Shown here one piece after another: positions 12,101-20,529 of a stretch of DNA of 64,000 nt (within the stretch, counting starts at the first letter, position 1; every line of letters begins with the position of its first letter). Location: positions 23,875,001-23,939,000 of the forward strand of contig NC_091972.1 in the NCBI RefSeq assembly GCF_036711975.1. Direction: 5' to 3'. The notes under the pieces are model-generated. The model was given only the letters and a program-made list of their open reading frames with translations, searched no databases and had not been told where the DNA came from. Origin of the DNA: Onthophagus taurus. Lineage: Eukaryota > Arthropoda > Insecta > Coleoptera > Scarabaeidae. The position numbers were made by a program, and so were the translations under genes.

Positions 12101-15100
12101 TCTTCAATATATTTAGACCATCTGTGCAATTGGGTCTTTGACGTTACTTTTCGGTATTTGTTTTTTACGGTTTCTAGTTTCAAATAACCTTTCTTCCCAC
12201 TTGTCCAGTAATTTACCGCCTCTAATTTGTACTCGTAGTCGATGTCATCCTTCAATGGACAATGAGCATCAGTATCTTCTACAAACCTGTCAGTTGTATC
12301 CTGGTCTTCAATAATTTGCTGACCGTCATTGATGCCATTGGATGAATCGAAAATTAATACAGTTTCGTCTTCAATTTGCATATTGTAGTCTTCCATACTT
12401 TCCATTAAAATACGCTGTATATTTTCTTTTAAACTAACTTCTGCTTCATTTACAGGAGTCTGGGGAATATTCATAACAGTAAAAACTGTCATTAGCAAAT
12501 TTAAAACGTTTATTGGGTTTATTGTAACCATTGCTTCTGTCAGTTGCTCTGAAACTAAAATCTACCCACTGGGCACACGTTCTTTTATACTAGAAAAAAC
12601 TATTTTGAGAAATGACCTTTAGCAAGCGGCACTAAAAAAACAAATATTGTGCCAAAATTTTTTTGGTAGGTGTATTTTTGGCAACATTATGTAGAATAAA
12701 AATAAACTAATAAACTATATAAAACAAACACAGTACCAAATTTCGCCGTAATCAACAAGTAATGCCCGGGATAGAATTAATTTTTAAGGGGGTGGTTAAC
12801 CCCAACCACCCCTAAATGGTGTATTATGCCTTATTTTACATTAAACATTTTATTGTGCGACTAATTTACGGTTTTGTTAAAGTATTTTCAAAATACCTGA
12901 CAATTTTATCACATCATTCTTACGAAAAGTGGTTACATGTTAACCCCCGTAACTTCGCTGGGGATGATCTAGAGCGAATGGGAAAAAACCCTTAACTAAT
13001 ATTTTTGAACGTGCTGGAAGTATACTTAATGCCGCCAAAATCGATAGGGTGGTTTTTAAATAATTCCAAAAAAATAGGGGTAGTTCGCCCTTCTTAACCC
13101 TCTGGTATATGTGTGATACATCAAAAGAAAGCTCTTTTAAAATGAATATCAGTTACAATTTACCAAATTTTGATAGCACTTTTCATTTTTAAAATATAAG
13201 TGAAAACGTACTTTTTCTCCAAACTTTCAACCCCTATAACTCGCCCCAGGGGCTTTTACCGCACGTATAAAAAAATGTACGAACCTTATTTTGGCCCATT
13301 CTATGACTGTACCAAATTGCATCGAAATCGGTGAGACACAGTTGTGACACTTCCCTTGTTAGACCTGAGGTGCATTTAGCCGCACGGTTTGAAAAAAAAT
13401 TCTCTAAGTTCAATGTAACCCTAGCTGTGTGATAAGTTGCTCCATCTTGTTAGCACTGAGCATTCTAATTCATAGGTACCTTTGTGGAATGAAAAAAGTT
13501 TCCAGCATTCGAATAATTATGCTATTCGTTTTCAGGGGCCCAGTGGCGTAATTTATGTTTTTAACGCATTCTCTGAGGTGAAAATGACCTTCATCATTAA
13601 TGCATAAATTATCGATGAACTGTGGGTTGTCTTCAATCATCTGTAGCATGCGATCATAAAAACCAAGGTGAACAGGATAATCTCGCTGTGTCAAAGCATG
13701 AACTATTTGAATCTTGTGCGGATTAAGGTGTAAATCATTATACATTTACATGGATGTTTCTAAATTGATGCGAAAGATTCACATTTTTCACTTTTTGTTC
13801 AAAACCTCTTCTCCTCCAAGTTATAGCTCTCTAAAGTTAAGGGAAAAAATATGCAACTTTCTTATCTCTACACATTTTACAACTAACAAATTGTTAGTTT
13901 GATCACAAAAAATAAAATAATACCGAGATCAATTTGGCGTAACATCATTTCTTTGACTAATAATAACCAATCTCTGAATTAATTCACTTGAGTGTATTAT
14001 TGTGTATTACTGTGTATTATTTTATTTTTTTGTAATCAAACTAACAATTTTAGGAGAGAATGTCAAGAGACAAAAAAGTTGCGTATTGAAACCCTCTATT
14101 TAAATAGAAAAATATAGACGCATTAAAAAGGTCTGATGCAAAGTTTTATAGGGGTTGATTTTTTCAGCCACTTGTAATAATAACATTTTCGGGTTATAAA
14201 AATCGTCAAAAAGTGTCATTTTATTGGCAACAGTTATCTGCCAAATTTCTCCATAGTGGATTTATTAAATAAAAACAATTTTTTCCCCTAACTTTAGACT
14301 GCTGTAACTGGGTGGGGAAGGGGTTATGAACAAAAAGTTATATGAAAGACCCCTCTTAATTTTTGCTGAAAAATCACTCCTTGATATCTTTCGCATCAAT
14401 TTAGAAACAGCCTGTATAATATTCTTCTTACTGATCTAACTAGTCGAAAGTCCTAGAGCACCGCTATGACGCCTTGCACTTTGCAGATCTTTGAGTATTT
14501 CTTACAATCGCTACTATACAATCTGTATATTCTCGGGAGTGGTAACAGTTCTTGCACTACCGCCTTTTTCTTATTGTTTGGCCGAGTGTTTTTAAGTTAA
14601 GAGTCTAAATACAAAAGTGGGGTAAACGAAAATGTCGGCAGAATTCGCGTTGTGCTTGCATATAACTTTGACCATTTTCTAAATAAACTGTAGCAGCAAA
14701 ACTACTTTGTTCACCAGTCCAGTTAAGCATATTGACTTAACTGTCAAATGCATTGAATATAATAATCACTGCCGATCAACTCATAAGGGTCAGCCGGCTG
14801 TAGCTGATAAAGTACTTCGAATTTTAACATAAAACGTTGGTAACATATTTTCATCTATCGAATAAGATGGATTTCAAAAAATAGGTTTTTTAAACTTCCA
14901 AATCACGTTTCCACTTAATATTTGATACAAAAAAATGTTTTATAATACATTTGTAACCCTTTATCGGCTGGCCTTTAAAAGTTTGCCCGTTAAAGGAGTA
15001 CAAAACTTATCGTAACCATACGGTCACTAAAACCGATAAAGGGTTAATATATACATATTTATAACACTCTGTATTACATCAACCTGAAACTAGTCATCAT

Positions 15101-16767
15101 TTTGTGGCGCCTCGGCCGCAAGCAGTCTTGGCTATATCAAATGGGTCTATAAATCTTTTGAGTAATTAAGTCGAGGTCTCTTGTGGCCGAGACTCAATGA
15201 TTAATATTATATCGACCATAAACTAGTTATCATTTTGTAGCACTGTGGCTTTATCAGATAAAGCTGTAGATGATGGATATACACAAATACTTTTCGTGTG
15301 CACGATACGCACTCCGTTAAAATAACAGACTCCATATGTAAGGCCCACCATTTGCTACAACACATTTAACCTTCACTGATCAAGATAGATTTGTCAAATT
15401 ATTATACTAATCTTAATTATTCTTCATGTTTAGATAACCTATCTATTCCATCGACATCTGGTGGTAAAGCTCAATTAACTGCTGATAACATTTGGGGTAT
15501 TTTAAGAGGATTAGAAAGTTTCAGTCAACTTCTTTACATCAATAATGGCGATGTTAATGTAATTAAACAATTTCAATAAAAACATTCCTTTTAACACATT
15601 TTTTTTAGATCTATCTTAACGCAACAACAATCAATGATTTTCCAAGATTCGGTCATAGAGGAATCCTTTTGGACAGCTCAAGACATTTCCAACCTTTATC
15701 AATTATTTACAAATTATTAGATGCGATGGAGTACAATAAAATCAACGTATTTCATTGGCACATCGTTGACGATCAAAGTTTTCCTTACGAAAGTACAGCT
15801 TTCCCTGAACTAAGGTAATGTTTCCATCAAAACCTCTCAACTTCTATTAAAACAAAAAAATAATTTTAGCGAACAAGGATCTTATCACCCAACAGGTGCG
15901 GTGTATACAAGAACTGACGTAAAAAATGTAATAGAATACGCTCGGGTAAGAGGAGTTAGAGTTATGGTTGAATTTGATATGCCCGGACACACAAGATCAT
16001 GGGGTGTAGCAATGCCAGAACTTTTAACTGGTTGTTTTGAAAATGGTGTACCAACAAATCAATATGGCCCCATGGATCCATCAAGAGAATTTGTTTATTC
16101 ATTCCTAAACGATTTCTTAACAGAAGCCCAACAAACTTTCCCAGAACAATACATGCATCTCGGTGGTGATGAAGTATCTTATGATTGTTGGGAAACAAAC
16201 CCAGATTTAAATAGTTGGATGGACTCAAAGGGAATGTCCGGCGATTACAAAGCGGTTGAAAGATATTTTATGGAAAGGGTGTTAGCCATAGTCCAACCAA
16301 AAGGAATTGTTCCGGTTGTTTGGGAAGAATCCTTCGTTGCTGGTACAAAATTAACCCCCGAAACGATTGTTCAAGTTTGGTATGGAGGATATCCTTCATT
16401 AAAGAAAGTTGTAGAAGCGGGCCAACCCGCTTTGTTATCATCATGCTGGTATTTAGACCATTTGGCTACCGGTGGTGATTGGAAAAAATATTACGATTGT
16501 GACCCTCACAATTTTGATGGTACAAATGAACAAAAAAATTTAGTTATGGGAGGCGAAGCTTGTATGTGGGCTGAAGTAGTTGATCAAAATAACGTTTTAT
16601 CGAGAATTTGGCCAAGAGCAAGCGCCGTAGCTGAGAAATTATGGTCTAGTTATAACGCCGATGAATATGAAAATGTTCAAAAAAGATTAGAAGAACACTC
16701 TTGCCGTATGAATAGAAGAGATATTCCCGCGCAACCACCAAATCACGCCGGTTTTTGTTTAATGTAA
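6128..16767 (+). CDS. Beta-N-acetylhexosaminidase (GH20), five exons
   Basis: Exons are 6128-6307, 6429-6645, 15434-15558, 15609-15814 and 15870-16767. All junctions are GT..AG and phases match, giving 541 residues. The enzyme removes terminal beta-linked GlcNAc/GalNAc from glycans or chito-oligosaccharides in lysosomes or outside the cell. The start at 6128 gives a clear signal peptide ([20 protein letters not shown]); an in-frame TTG upstream is not needed. GH20b-type N-terminal domain: [16 protein letters not shown] through [16 protein letters not shown]. Catalytic domain: [30 protein letters not shown], then HLGGDEV with the catalytic Asp343-Glu344 pair, and [12 protein letters not shown]. 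Length and motif order are those of insect HEX proteins. AATAAA lies at 16796-16801. Intron 2 is 8.8 kb and packed with transposons, while the others are 50-120 bp. The gene converges on NDUFS4, and part of its last exon is duplicated downstream. Gene and frame are certain; the exact subgroup is not. Confidence 0.95.
6960..7410. repeat. Tandem hairpin units (GCCGAGG..CCTCGGC family), about four
   Basis: In hexosaminidase intron 2. Heads are near 7013, 7135, 7258 and 7373 (spacing 115-123 bp). Each is followed by 50-60 bp containing TATATCAACCTAAAACT and then an inverted copy (for example CCTTGGCCGTAAGCAACCTC near 7080). Every unit can fold as a long hairpin. The sequence just upstream (TTCTCAGAAATACAGGTCAG near 6960) also precedes the remnant at 54630-54690, suggesting one larger dispersed element. 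Confidence 0.8.
7428..8129. mobile_element. Non-autonomous hAT element (702 bp)
   Basis: Ends are TAGTGATGTAAAG at 7428 and its inverted match TTTACATCACTA ending at 8129. The element is flanked by the exact 8-bp direct repeat CAAACTAC (7420-7427 and 8130-8137), the target-site size of hAT elements. The interior carries GTTACTTT/AAGTAAC-rich subterminal repeats and no transposase frame. It sits in hexosaminidase intron 2, directly beside the hairpin-unit array. Confidence 0.9.
8248..8273 (-). ncRNA. Hammerhead-ribozyme core in the Penelope element (left arm)
   Basis: Read on the minus strand: CTGATGA, helix II arms GGGA/TCCC around a short loop, then GAAACGTC. The invariant cores CUGAUGA and GAAA are exact. 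Helix III would be the palindrome ACGU ending in a GUC triplet, and the following GUUUG can pair with UAAAC just before CUGAUGA as helix I. Penelope elements are known to carry such ribozymes with very short helix III, thought to act as dimers. Activity here is inferred. The inverted partner at 9632-9657 (+) has TTGATGA, a substitution at the first core position. Confidence 0.65.
8540..9000 (-). pseudogene. Penelope-like ORF, C-terminal part with GIY-YIG endonuclease
   Basis: The minus-strand frame reads [54 protein letters not shown], then [17 protein letters not shown] and [18 protein letters not shown]. This order (linker after reverse transcriptase, Cys-Asn-x-I/V-Y-I-G, K..R..QH, then the E..I helix) matches the GIY-YIG domain that closes Penelope ORFs. 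Here the first motif is degenerate ([11 protein letters not shown]), as in many Penelope copies. No reverse transcriptase domain is readable upstream, so this is a 5'-truncated copy. Confidence 0.85.
9978..13358 (-). mobile_element. Complete Tc5-like DNA transposon (3381 bp, ~635-bp terminal inverted repeats)
   Basis: Ends are CAAGGGAAGTGTCACAACTG at 9978 and its exact complement ending at 13358. Inverted similarity continues inward for about 635 bp on each side (to about 10612 and 12727). Flanks are TTA on both sides (9975-9977 and 13359-13361), and the empty site reads C-TTA-G, matching the CTNAG target with 3-bp TNA duplication known for Tc4/Tc5. One long uninterrupted frame lies between the repeats. 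It is inserted inside a dead mariner within hexosaminidase intron 2, so it is younger than that mariner and may still be mobile. Confidence 0.92.
10942..12531 (-). CDS. Tc5/pogo-superfamily transposase, 529 aa, intact
   Basis: ATG at 12531. An acidic N-terminus is followed by a helix-turn-helix/CENP-B-like DNA-binding region at about residues 97-220 ([20 protein letters not shown] ... [14 protein letters not shown]). The DDE_1 catalytic core shows Asp259 in NSDQSGFNL, Asp372 in [10 protein letters not shown] and Asp409 in [12 protein letters not shown]-terminal zinc-binding cluster at about 492-525 reads [18 protein letters not shown]. The frame has no stop or frameshift and all three acidic residues are present. 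The sequence fits the Tc5 branch rather than Tigger, in line with the TTA target duplication. Expressed activity is unknown. Confidence 0.92.
   Translation of the reverse strand: MVTINPINVLNLLMTVFTVMNIPQTPVNEAEVSLKENIQRILMESMEDYNMQIEDETVLIFDSSNGINDGQQIIEDQDTTDRFVEDTDAHCPLKDDIDYEYKLEAVNYWTSGKKGYLKLETVKNKYRKVTSKTQLHRWSKYIEERGTYKEKLAEITEFVINQARAAVDNKLPLHDIDIRRWAIQARNEKNLSPQLFKASHSWVQRFKKANRLVSRKITKFLSQKQIGNVDRVKTLAKDFVKEAKLQIQIYGPENTYNSDQSGFNLEFHSGRTLSDLGVKTVESVVQSVSSTTHSYTIQPVISADGKLLSPLFIVLKEPSGSFGPRVANTMFKADNIYVLASKSGKLTSEHMKNWLQNVYFPNTGSKSLLLLDSWSGHCPEVISEITPSGTNFKHLSIPAGTTGQIQPLDVFGFRIWKNFIRRFSDQIILYQYDVNLHQRDNILKLQSLTHNQLASPRFINVFKYAWFASGYIEERPDHFENPVEVCFSSEKPTCDICGDIAVITCAWCKKSLCLKHFFHDFHFCQHYVE
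13744..14417. mobile_element. Non-autonomous inverted-repeat element (~670 bp)
   Basis: Left end near 13750 (GTTTCTAAATTGATGCGAAA) matches inverted the right end near 14380-14410 (TTTCGCATCAATTTAGAAAC), followed by AGCCTGTATAAT. The interior is non-coding with ACCTCTTCTCCTCCAAG-type subterminal sequence. It interrupts the mariner pseudogene between its N-terminal and middle pieces. Superfamily not determined; the AGCCTGTAT-type end is common in Tc1/mariner MITEs. Confidence 0.6.
14955..15045. repeat. Small foldback element (91 bp)
   Basis: AACCCTTTATCGG at 14955-14967 is repeated exactly in inverted orientation at 15033-15045. The spacer has no coding potential. Probably a deleted MITE. Confidence 0.6.
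15075..15265. repeat. Hairpin units (GCCGAGG..CCTCGGC family), one and a half
   Basis: GCCTCGGCCGCAAGCAG at about 15111 is followed by an inverted head (GTCGAGGTCTCTTGTGGCCG at about 15170) and the characteristic ATTATATCGACCATAAACTA. Same family as 6960-7410, in the same intron about 8 kb away. Confidence 0.7.
15335..15395 (+). mobile_element. Short LINE 3' tail
   Basis: CCACCATTTGCTACAACACA followed by TTTAACCTTCACTGATCAAG closely matches 61568-61615, which is the 3' end of the broken LINE in the DOMON gene. This is a severely 5'-truncated copy, ending about 40 bp before hexosaminidase exon 3. Confidence 0.6.
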
Positions 16768-17049
16768 TAATTCAAATCTTGTAAAATTTAATCTTAATAA
16801 AAAGATCAAATTTTTTATTAACATCATTTTTATTTAATACTTCTTACAGTAATAATCATTTATTTACTCCTCTTATTTAGTAGAAACGCGAGTACAGGCT
16901 ACGGCAGATCGTTCGGTTCCATGCTCATAAAATCTAAACGAATGCGAATTTCGGTTTGTAATATTGACATCGTATTCTTGGATAGTTAGCTAACGAATTA
17001 TGCATTAAAAAAAATCGATTTTTTGAACCTTCTAATGTGGTTTCCCCCC
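16768..17049. other. Hexosaminidase 3' UTR, stray NDUFS4 tail and 154 bp of filler
   Basis: After the stop, AATAAA occurs at 16796-16801. 16863-16895 on the minus strand encodes only the last codons of NDUFS4 (TRVSTK and stop), identical in sense to the end of the real gene at 29213. Similarity with the downstream copy stops at 16895. 16896-17049 matches nothing else I can see and separates the two copies of the duplicated block. Confidence 0.75.
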
Positions 17050-17106
17050 TTAAAGAAAGTTGTAGAAGCAGGCCAACCCGCTTTGTTATCATCATGCTGG
17101 TATTTA

Positions 17107-18360
17107 TGTCGCAGGCAAATGGTTGTTTCAGGTAAATAGCTTTTTCCTAGTAAGATACTATCTGTCTAGGCAAATAGTTTTATTCTATTTATTTCAGTCT
17201 AAATTCTATTTTCCTAGGCAAATAGCATATGGCTAAAATATTTTCAGGCAAATAGTTCTTTAAGCATTAAAAACAAGTAAATTTTTGTATTTAGTATTTA
17301 TGTCTTCAAGAAATAAATAGTTTATTTGTATTTTTATTAAACTTAATAAAAATATATGAAATGTTATGCATTTTTTTGAAAATGATACGCAAATAATTTG
17401 ACTCATTTGACACTCATTGATGATTTTAATTTAAGAAAAGTAAGTTGATAACGATAGGAGCGACAGGCATCCATAGCTCTTATACCAATTAATTTAGGAA
17501 TTTCTTTCAAACGCAGACTTGTACTATATATATATGAGTGTATTTTTGGAAAATATTTTCGCATATACGCGGTGGTCCAAAAAAGTGTGACGACACAAAA
17601 TGTATTTTTTTTAAATGGAAAACCCGGTATATATTTGGATTTGTCTGTTTTCAAGGTTTATGAACAACTTTACTTTTTGCAATTTGATTCGACCGTTCTC
17701 GAGTTATTCGAATTTTTCTAGAAAAATCTGCTCCAGCAGACATTTGTTCAAAAAATCAGAGAACACTCGATTTTTGGAATATCAATTTAGGATTCAGAAC
17801 GAGCTTAAGCAACATAATGAAGTATGTTTAGGTGTCGAGAACGGTTGTCATGAACGTTTGGTCACTTTACTATGGCACGTTAACTTTTCGAAATTTGGAA
17901 GTACCATAACTTCATTTTTTTAAATGGCACCCCCCATATTTTATTACTTAGTCGTTTTTGGTGTCTCATTTTACATCTTTTATATCCCATATATCCTATA
18001 CCTAACATTAATAGTTTGCAAAATAATTAGGGTTTTTTGAAAAATGCACACATCATATCGATGGACCACTCCGTGTATGCGAAAATATTTTCCAGAAATA
18101 CACTCATATATATAGTACAAGTCTGCGTTTGAAATTCCTAACTTAATTGGTATATTAGCTATGGATGCCTAACGCACTGTTGCAGGACCCTGTATATTGC
18201 ATTGTTGTATCAAAATAATGGTATTTGCCTAAAACAAACAAGCTTAGACAGATACTATTTGTCTTGTCCAATAGTATTTGCCTAGACATTTAATGATAAA
18301 ACTGTAATGAACCACTGTTGGAAAAAGCTATCTGCCTGGAATAACTATTTATTTGCGACA
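17107..18360. mobile_element. DNA transposon with TGTCGCA ends and a 4-bp TTTA duplication
   Basis: Ends are TGTCGCAGGCAAATGGTTGT at 17107 and the complement of TGTCGCAAATAAATAGTTAT at 18360. They are flanked by TTTA at 17103-17106 and 18361-18364; removal restores the hexosaminidase sequence. Both ends carry several AGGCAAATAG-type subterminal repeats. No transposase is recognisable. A second inverted-repeat element is nested at about 17440-18200 (GCATCCATAGCT..., inverted as AGCTATGGATGC). The superfamily is not obvious to me from these ends. Confidence 0.75.
17440..18200. mobile_element. Nested inverted-repeat element
   Basis: Roughly 120 bp at the left (from GGCATCCATAGCTCTTATAC to ATTTTCGCATATACG) is inverted at 18050-18155 (CGTGTATGCGAAAATATTTT to ATTAGCTATGGATGCC). 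The interior is about 450 bp without a convincing protein. Its insertion inside the 17107-18360 element makes it younger than that element. Confidence 0.6.
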
Positions 18361-19399
18361 TTTACACCACTTGGCTACCGGTGGTGATTGGAAAAAATAT
18401 TACGATTGTGACCCTCACAATTTTGATGGTACAAACAGGCCCGCGCCAACTACATGTGTATCGCACGACGGCGCTACTCAAATAAAGGCGCGGCGCGCCC
18501 ACCCTACCGTAAACTGGAAAGATTTTGTCCGGTTCGAAAAAACCAGAAACGTATTTAGAAACGTCATGGTCATGGAAAGCAATACATGTGTATTTATCAG
18601 TCTCCAATGATGCTGGTATGTGGTCAAGTCCATTAACAGCAACACAAATAAGGGACTTAATAGAGAATGGTCTGGAAATATATCAAAATCTACGTAATTG
18701 TAATTACCCAAAAGATAAAAGTGGACGTCAATTTTCGGATCTTTACTTTTTTAGGATTTTGCCAAATAGCGAAAAAATTAAAAGAAATTGGTTGCTTTAT
18801 TCAACTGAAAAAAATGCTGTTTTTTGTTTTTGTTGCAAAATTTTTAATAACGAATTAAGCAACGTAAAATTGAGTACTACTAGATTTAATGATTGGAGTC
18901 ACTTAAGTGAACACTTAAAACTTCACGAAAAAAGTAAAATGCATTTCCAGAATCTACACATTTGATCAGATTTCTTAGAACGATTACAAAAGGATAAAAC
19001 CGTTGACTCAGAATTTCAAAATGTTTTGAAAAGCGCAACTAAACATTGGCGTGATGTTATCGAAAGAATTATTTATGCTATTCAATTTTTAGCACAACGA
19101 AATTTAGCCTTTCGCGGTTCCAGTAACAAATTATTTGAAAGAAATAATAGTAATTTTTTAAAGTGTATTGAAATGATCGCAAGATTTGATCCTATCATGT
19201 CTGTACATATTAATAGAATTCAAACTCAAGCAAATGTGCCTCATTACCTTGGGGATAAAATCCAAAATGAAACAATTAATTTATTAGGGAATAATATAAA
19301 AGAAATTATTTTAAATCAGATCAAAATGGCAAAGTATTATTCTATTTTACTGGACTAGAGCAGATATCAGTTTATGTAAACGAACGAAAATGAGATCAG

Positions 19400-19795
19400 A
19401 CGGATAAAATAACATTTTGAAAGTGTAAGATATGTAAGTTCTAATTTATATTGTTGGAATGTTTTAATAATTTATCATATCGTTTTCTCTATCATTCGTT
19501 TCGTCTTTTTTTAGCTTGTGTTGATGTGCTCAATAATAATAATTTTTACGTGGTGTAATTGTCATGGTTTGACGATCTTTTTTAAAACTTTGACTGTAAG
19601 TTTTATTTTTTATTTGTTTTTGTAGAGAATAGATTTTAAAATGTAATTTAGTTCGAATATGTATTCACAGTTTCTTTTTTGTAGATTCAAACTGATGATG
19701 GCCTAATTATGGCCGAAAACCGGTTTTTTGAGTAAATTATATTAAAATTATTAGCGAGAAAGAAGTTTCTATTACCTTCATCTATTTCTTAATTA
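19400..19795 (+). mobile_element. Hammerhead-bearing retroelement tail inserted in the hAT
   Basis: Non-coding sequence interrupting the hAT transposase between its catalytic region and its C-terminus. Near its 3' end it contains a well-formed hammerhead motif (19685-19735) of the kind found in Penelope terminal repeats. No protein is readable, so the assignment to Penelope is inferred from the ribozyme only. Confidence 0.45.
19685..19735 (+). ncRNA. Hammerhead ribozyme candidate
   Basis: TTCAAA - CTGATGA (19692-19698) - helix II GGCC/GGCC - GAAA (19715-19718) - ACCGG - UUUUUU - GAG. The parts fit with no leftover bases: helix III AACC/GGUU, an unpaired U at the cleavage position, and helix I UUCAAA with UUUGAG (six pairs, one of them G-U). 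The self-complementary helix III without a loop is typical of dimeric retroelement hammerheads. Structure was drawn by hand; cleavage is not shown. Confidence 0.65.
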
Positions 19796-20529
19796 TAGTC
19801 CTCGCAATATGGATATACAATATCTAAATTATATAGTTGATAACAATCTAACCCATTCATTTCCTGATATCTATATTTCTCTACGGATTTTGTTAACAAT
19901 TCCAGTCTCAGTTGCTACAGCAGAGAGATCATTTTCAAAATTAAAAATAATTAAAAATTATCTGCGGTTTACTATGGGACAAGATAGATTGGCAAATCTT
20001 GCAATCCTATCTATTGAGAGTGGCAAAAATTAGATATAGATTTAATACTAGGGCAATTTACTAAAAACAAAGTCAGAAAAGTTCAGTTTCTGTAAGATGC
20101 ATTTCAATATATGTATTTTCTTATAAATTTTTTGTTAACCACGTGATCGAACACAGCAATTTATGTTAAAGTTATATTATTTTTTGTAAATATTGTTTAT
20201 TTAAAAATATAAATAGTGTAAATCTTAAATAAAAATCTTTGGCTGTAAACTTTAAAAAATTGCAATATTTTGCACGTATTTTCTTTAAATAAAGGCGTTC
20301 ATTAAATATATGCACGACAGCGCTAATTAGGCTTGGCGCGGGCCTGGGTACAAATGAACAAAAAAATTTAGTTATGGGAGGCGAAGCTTGTATGTGGGCT
20401 GAAGTGGTTGATCAAAACAATGTTTTATCAAGAATTTGGCCAAGAGCAAGCGCCGTAGCTGAGAAATTATGGTCTAGTTATAACGCCGATGAATATGAAA
20501 ATGTTCAAAAAAGATTAGAACACTCTTGC

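Larger units (their letters stand above)
9836..14580 (-). pseudogene. Mariner-like transposase split into three pieces
   Basis: On the minus strand, 14580-14430 gives a degraded N-terminus ([22 protein letters not shown]). 13745-13362 gives [26 protein letters not shown] (first Asp) and [11 protein letters not shown] (second Asp, QDGA). 9974-9836 gives the C-terminus ([21 protein letters not shown] region, split here by wording only). The pieces are in the right order for one DD34D-type gene. They are separated by a ~670-bp MITE (13744-14417) and by the Tc5-like transposon (9978-13358). Multiple stops make it a dead element. Confidence 0.75.
18436..20346 (+). mobile_element. hAT element, ZMYM/DUF4371 type, internally deleted (1911 bp)
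   Basis: Terminal inverted repeats are CAGGCCCGCGCCAA (18436) and TTGGCGCGGGCCTG (ending 20346). The 8-bp duplication GGTACAAA (18428-18435 and 20347-20354) is exact. The transposase has a TTF-type zinc finger (RNWLLYSTEKNAVFCFCCK, about 18790-18840), then ATKHWRDVIERIIYAIQFLA and YYSILLD near 19350. After a break it ends with a C-terminal dimerisation motif (VSVATAERSFSKLKIIKNYL, about 19890-19950). A stop at 18963, lost catalytic sequence and an insertion at about 19400-19795 make it non-autonomous. Confidence 0.92.

Noticed and set aside
15962-16228. 88-codon antisense frame in the hexosaminidase exon
   Set aside because: Shadow of the strongly coding plus-strand frame; no recognisable protein.
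18353-18610. Chimeric 85-codon frame starting in hexosaminidase sequence
   Set aside because: It runs from a duplicated exon fragment into the hAT terminal repeat and has no biological start.
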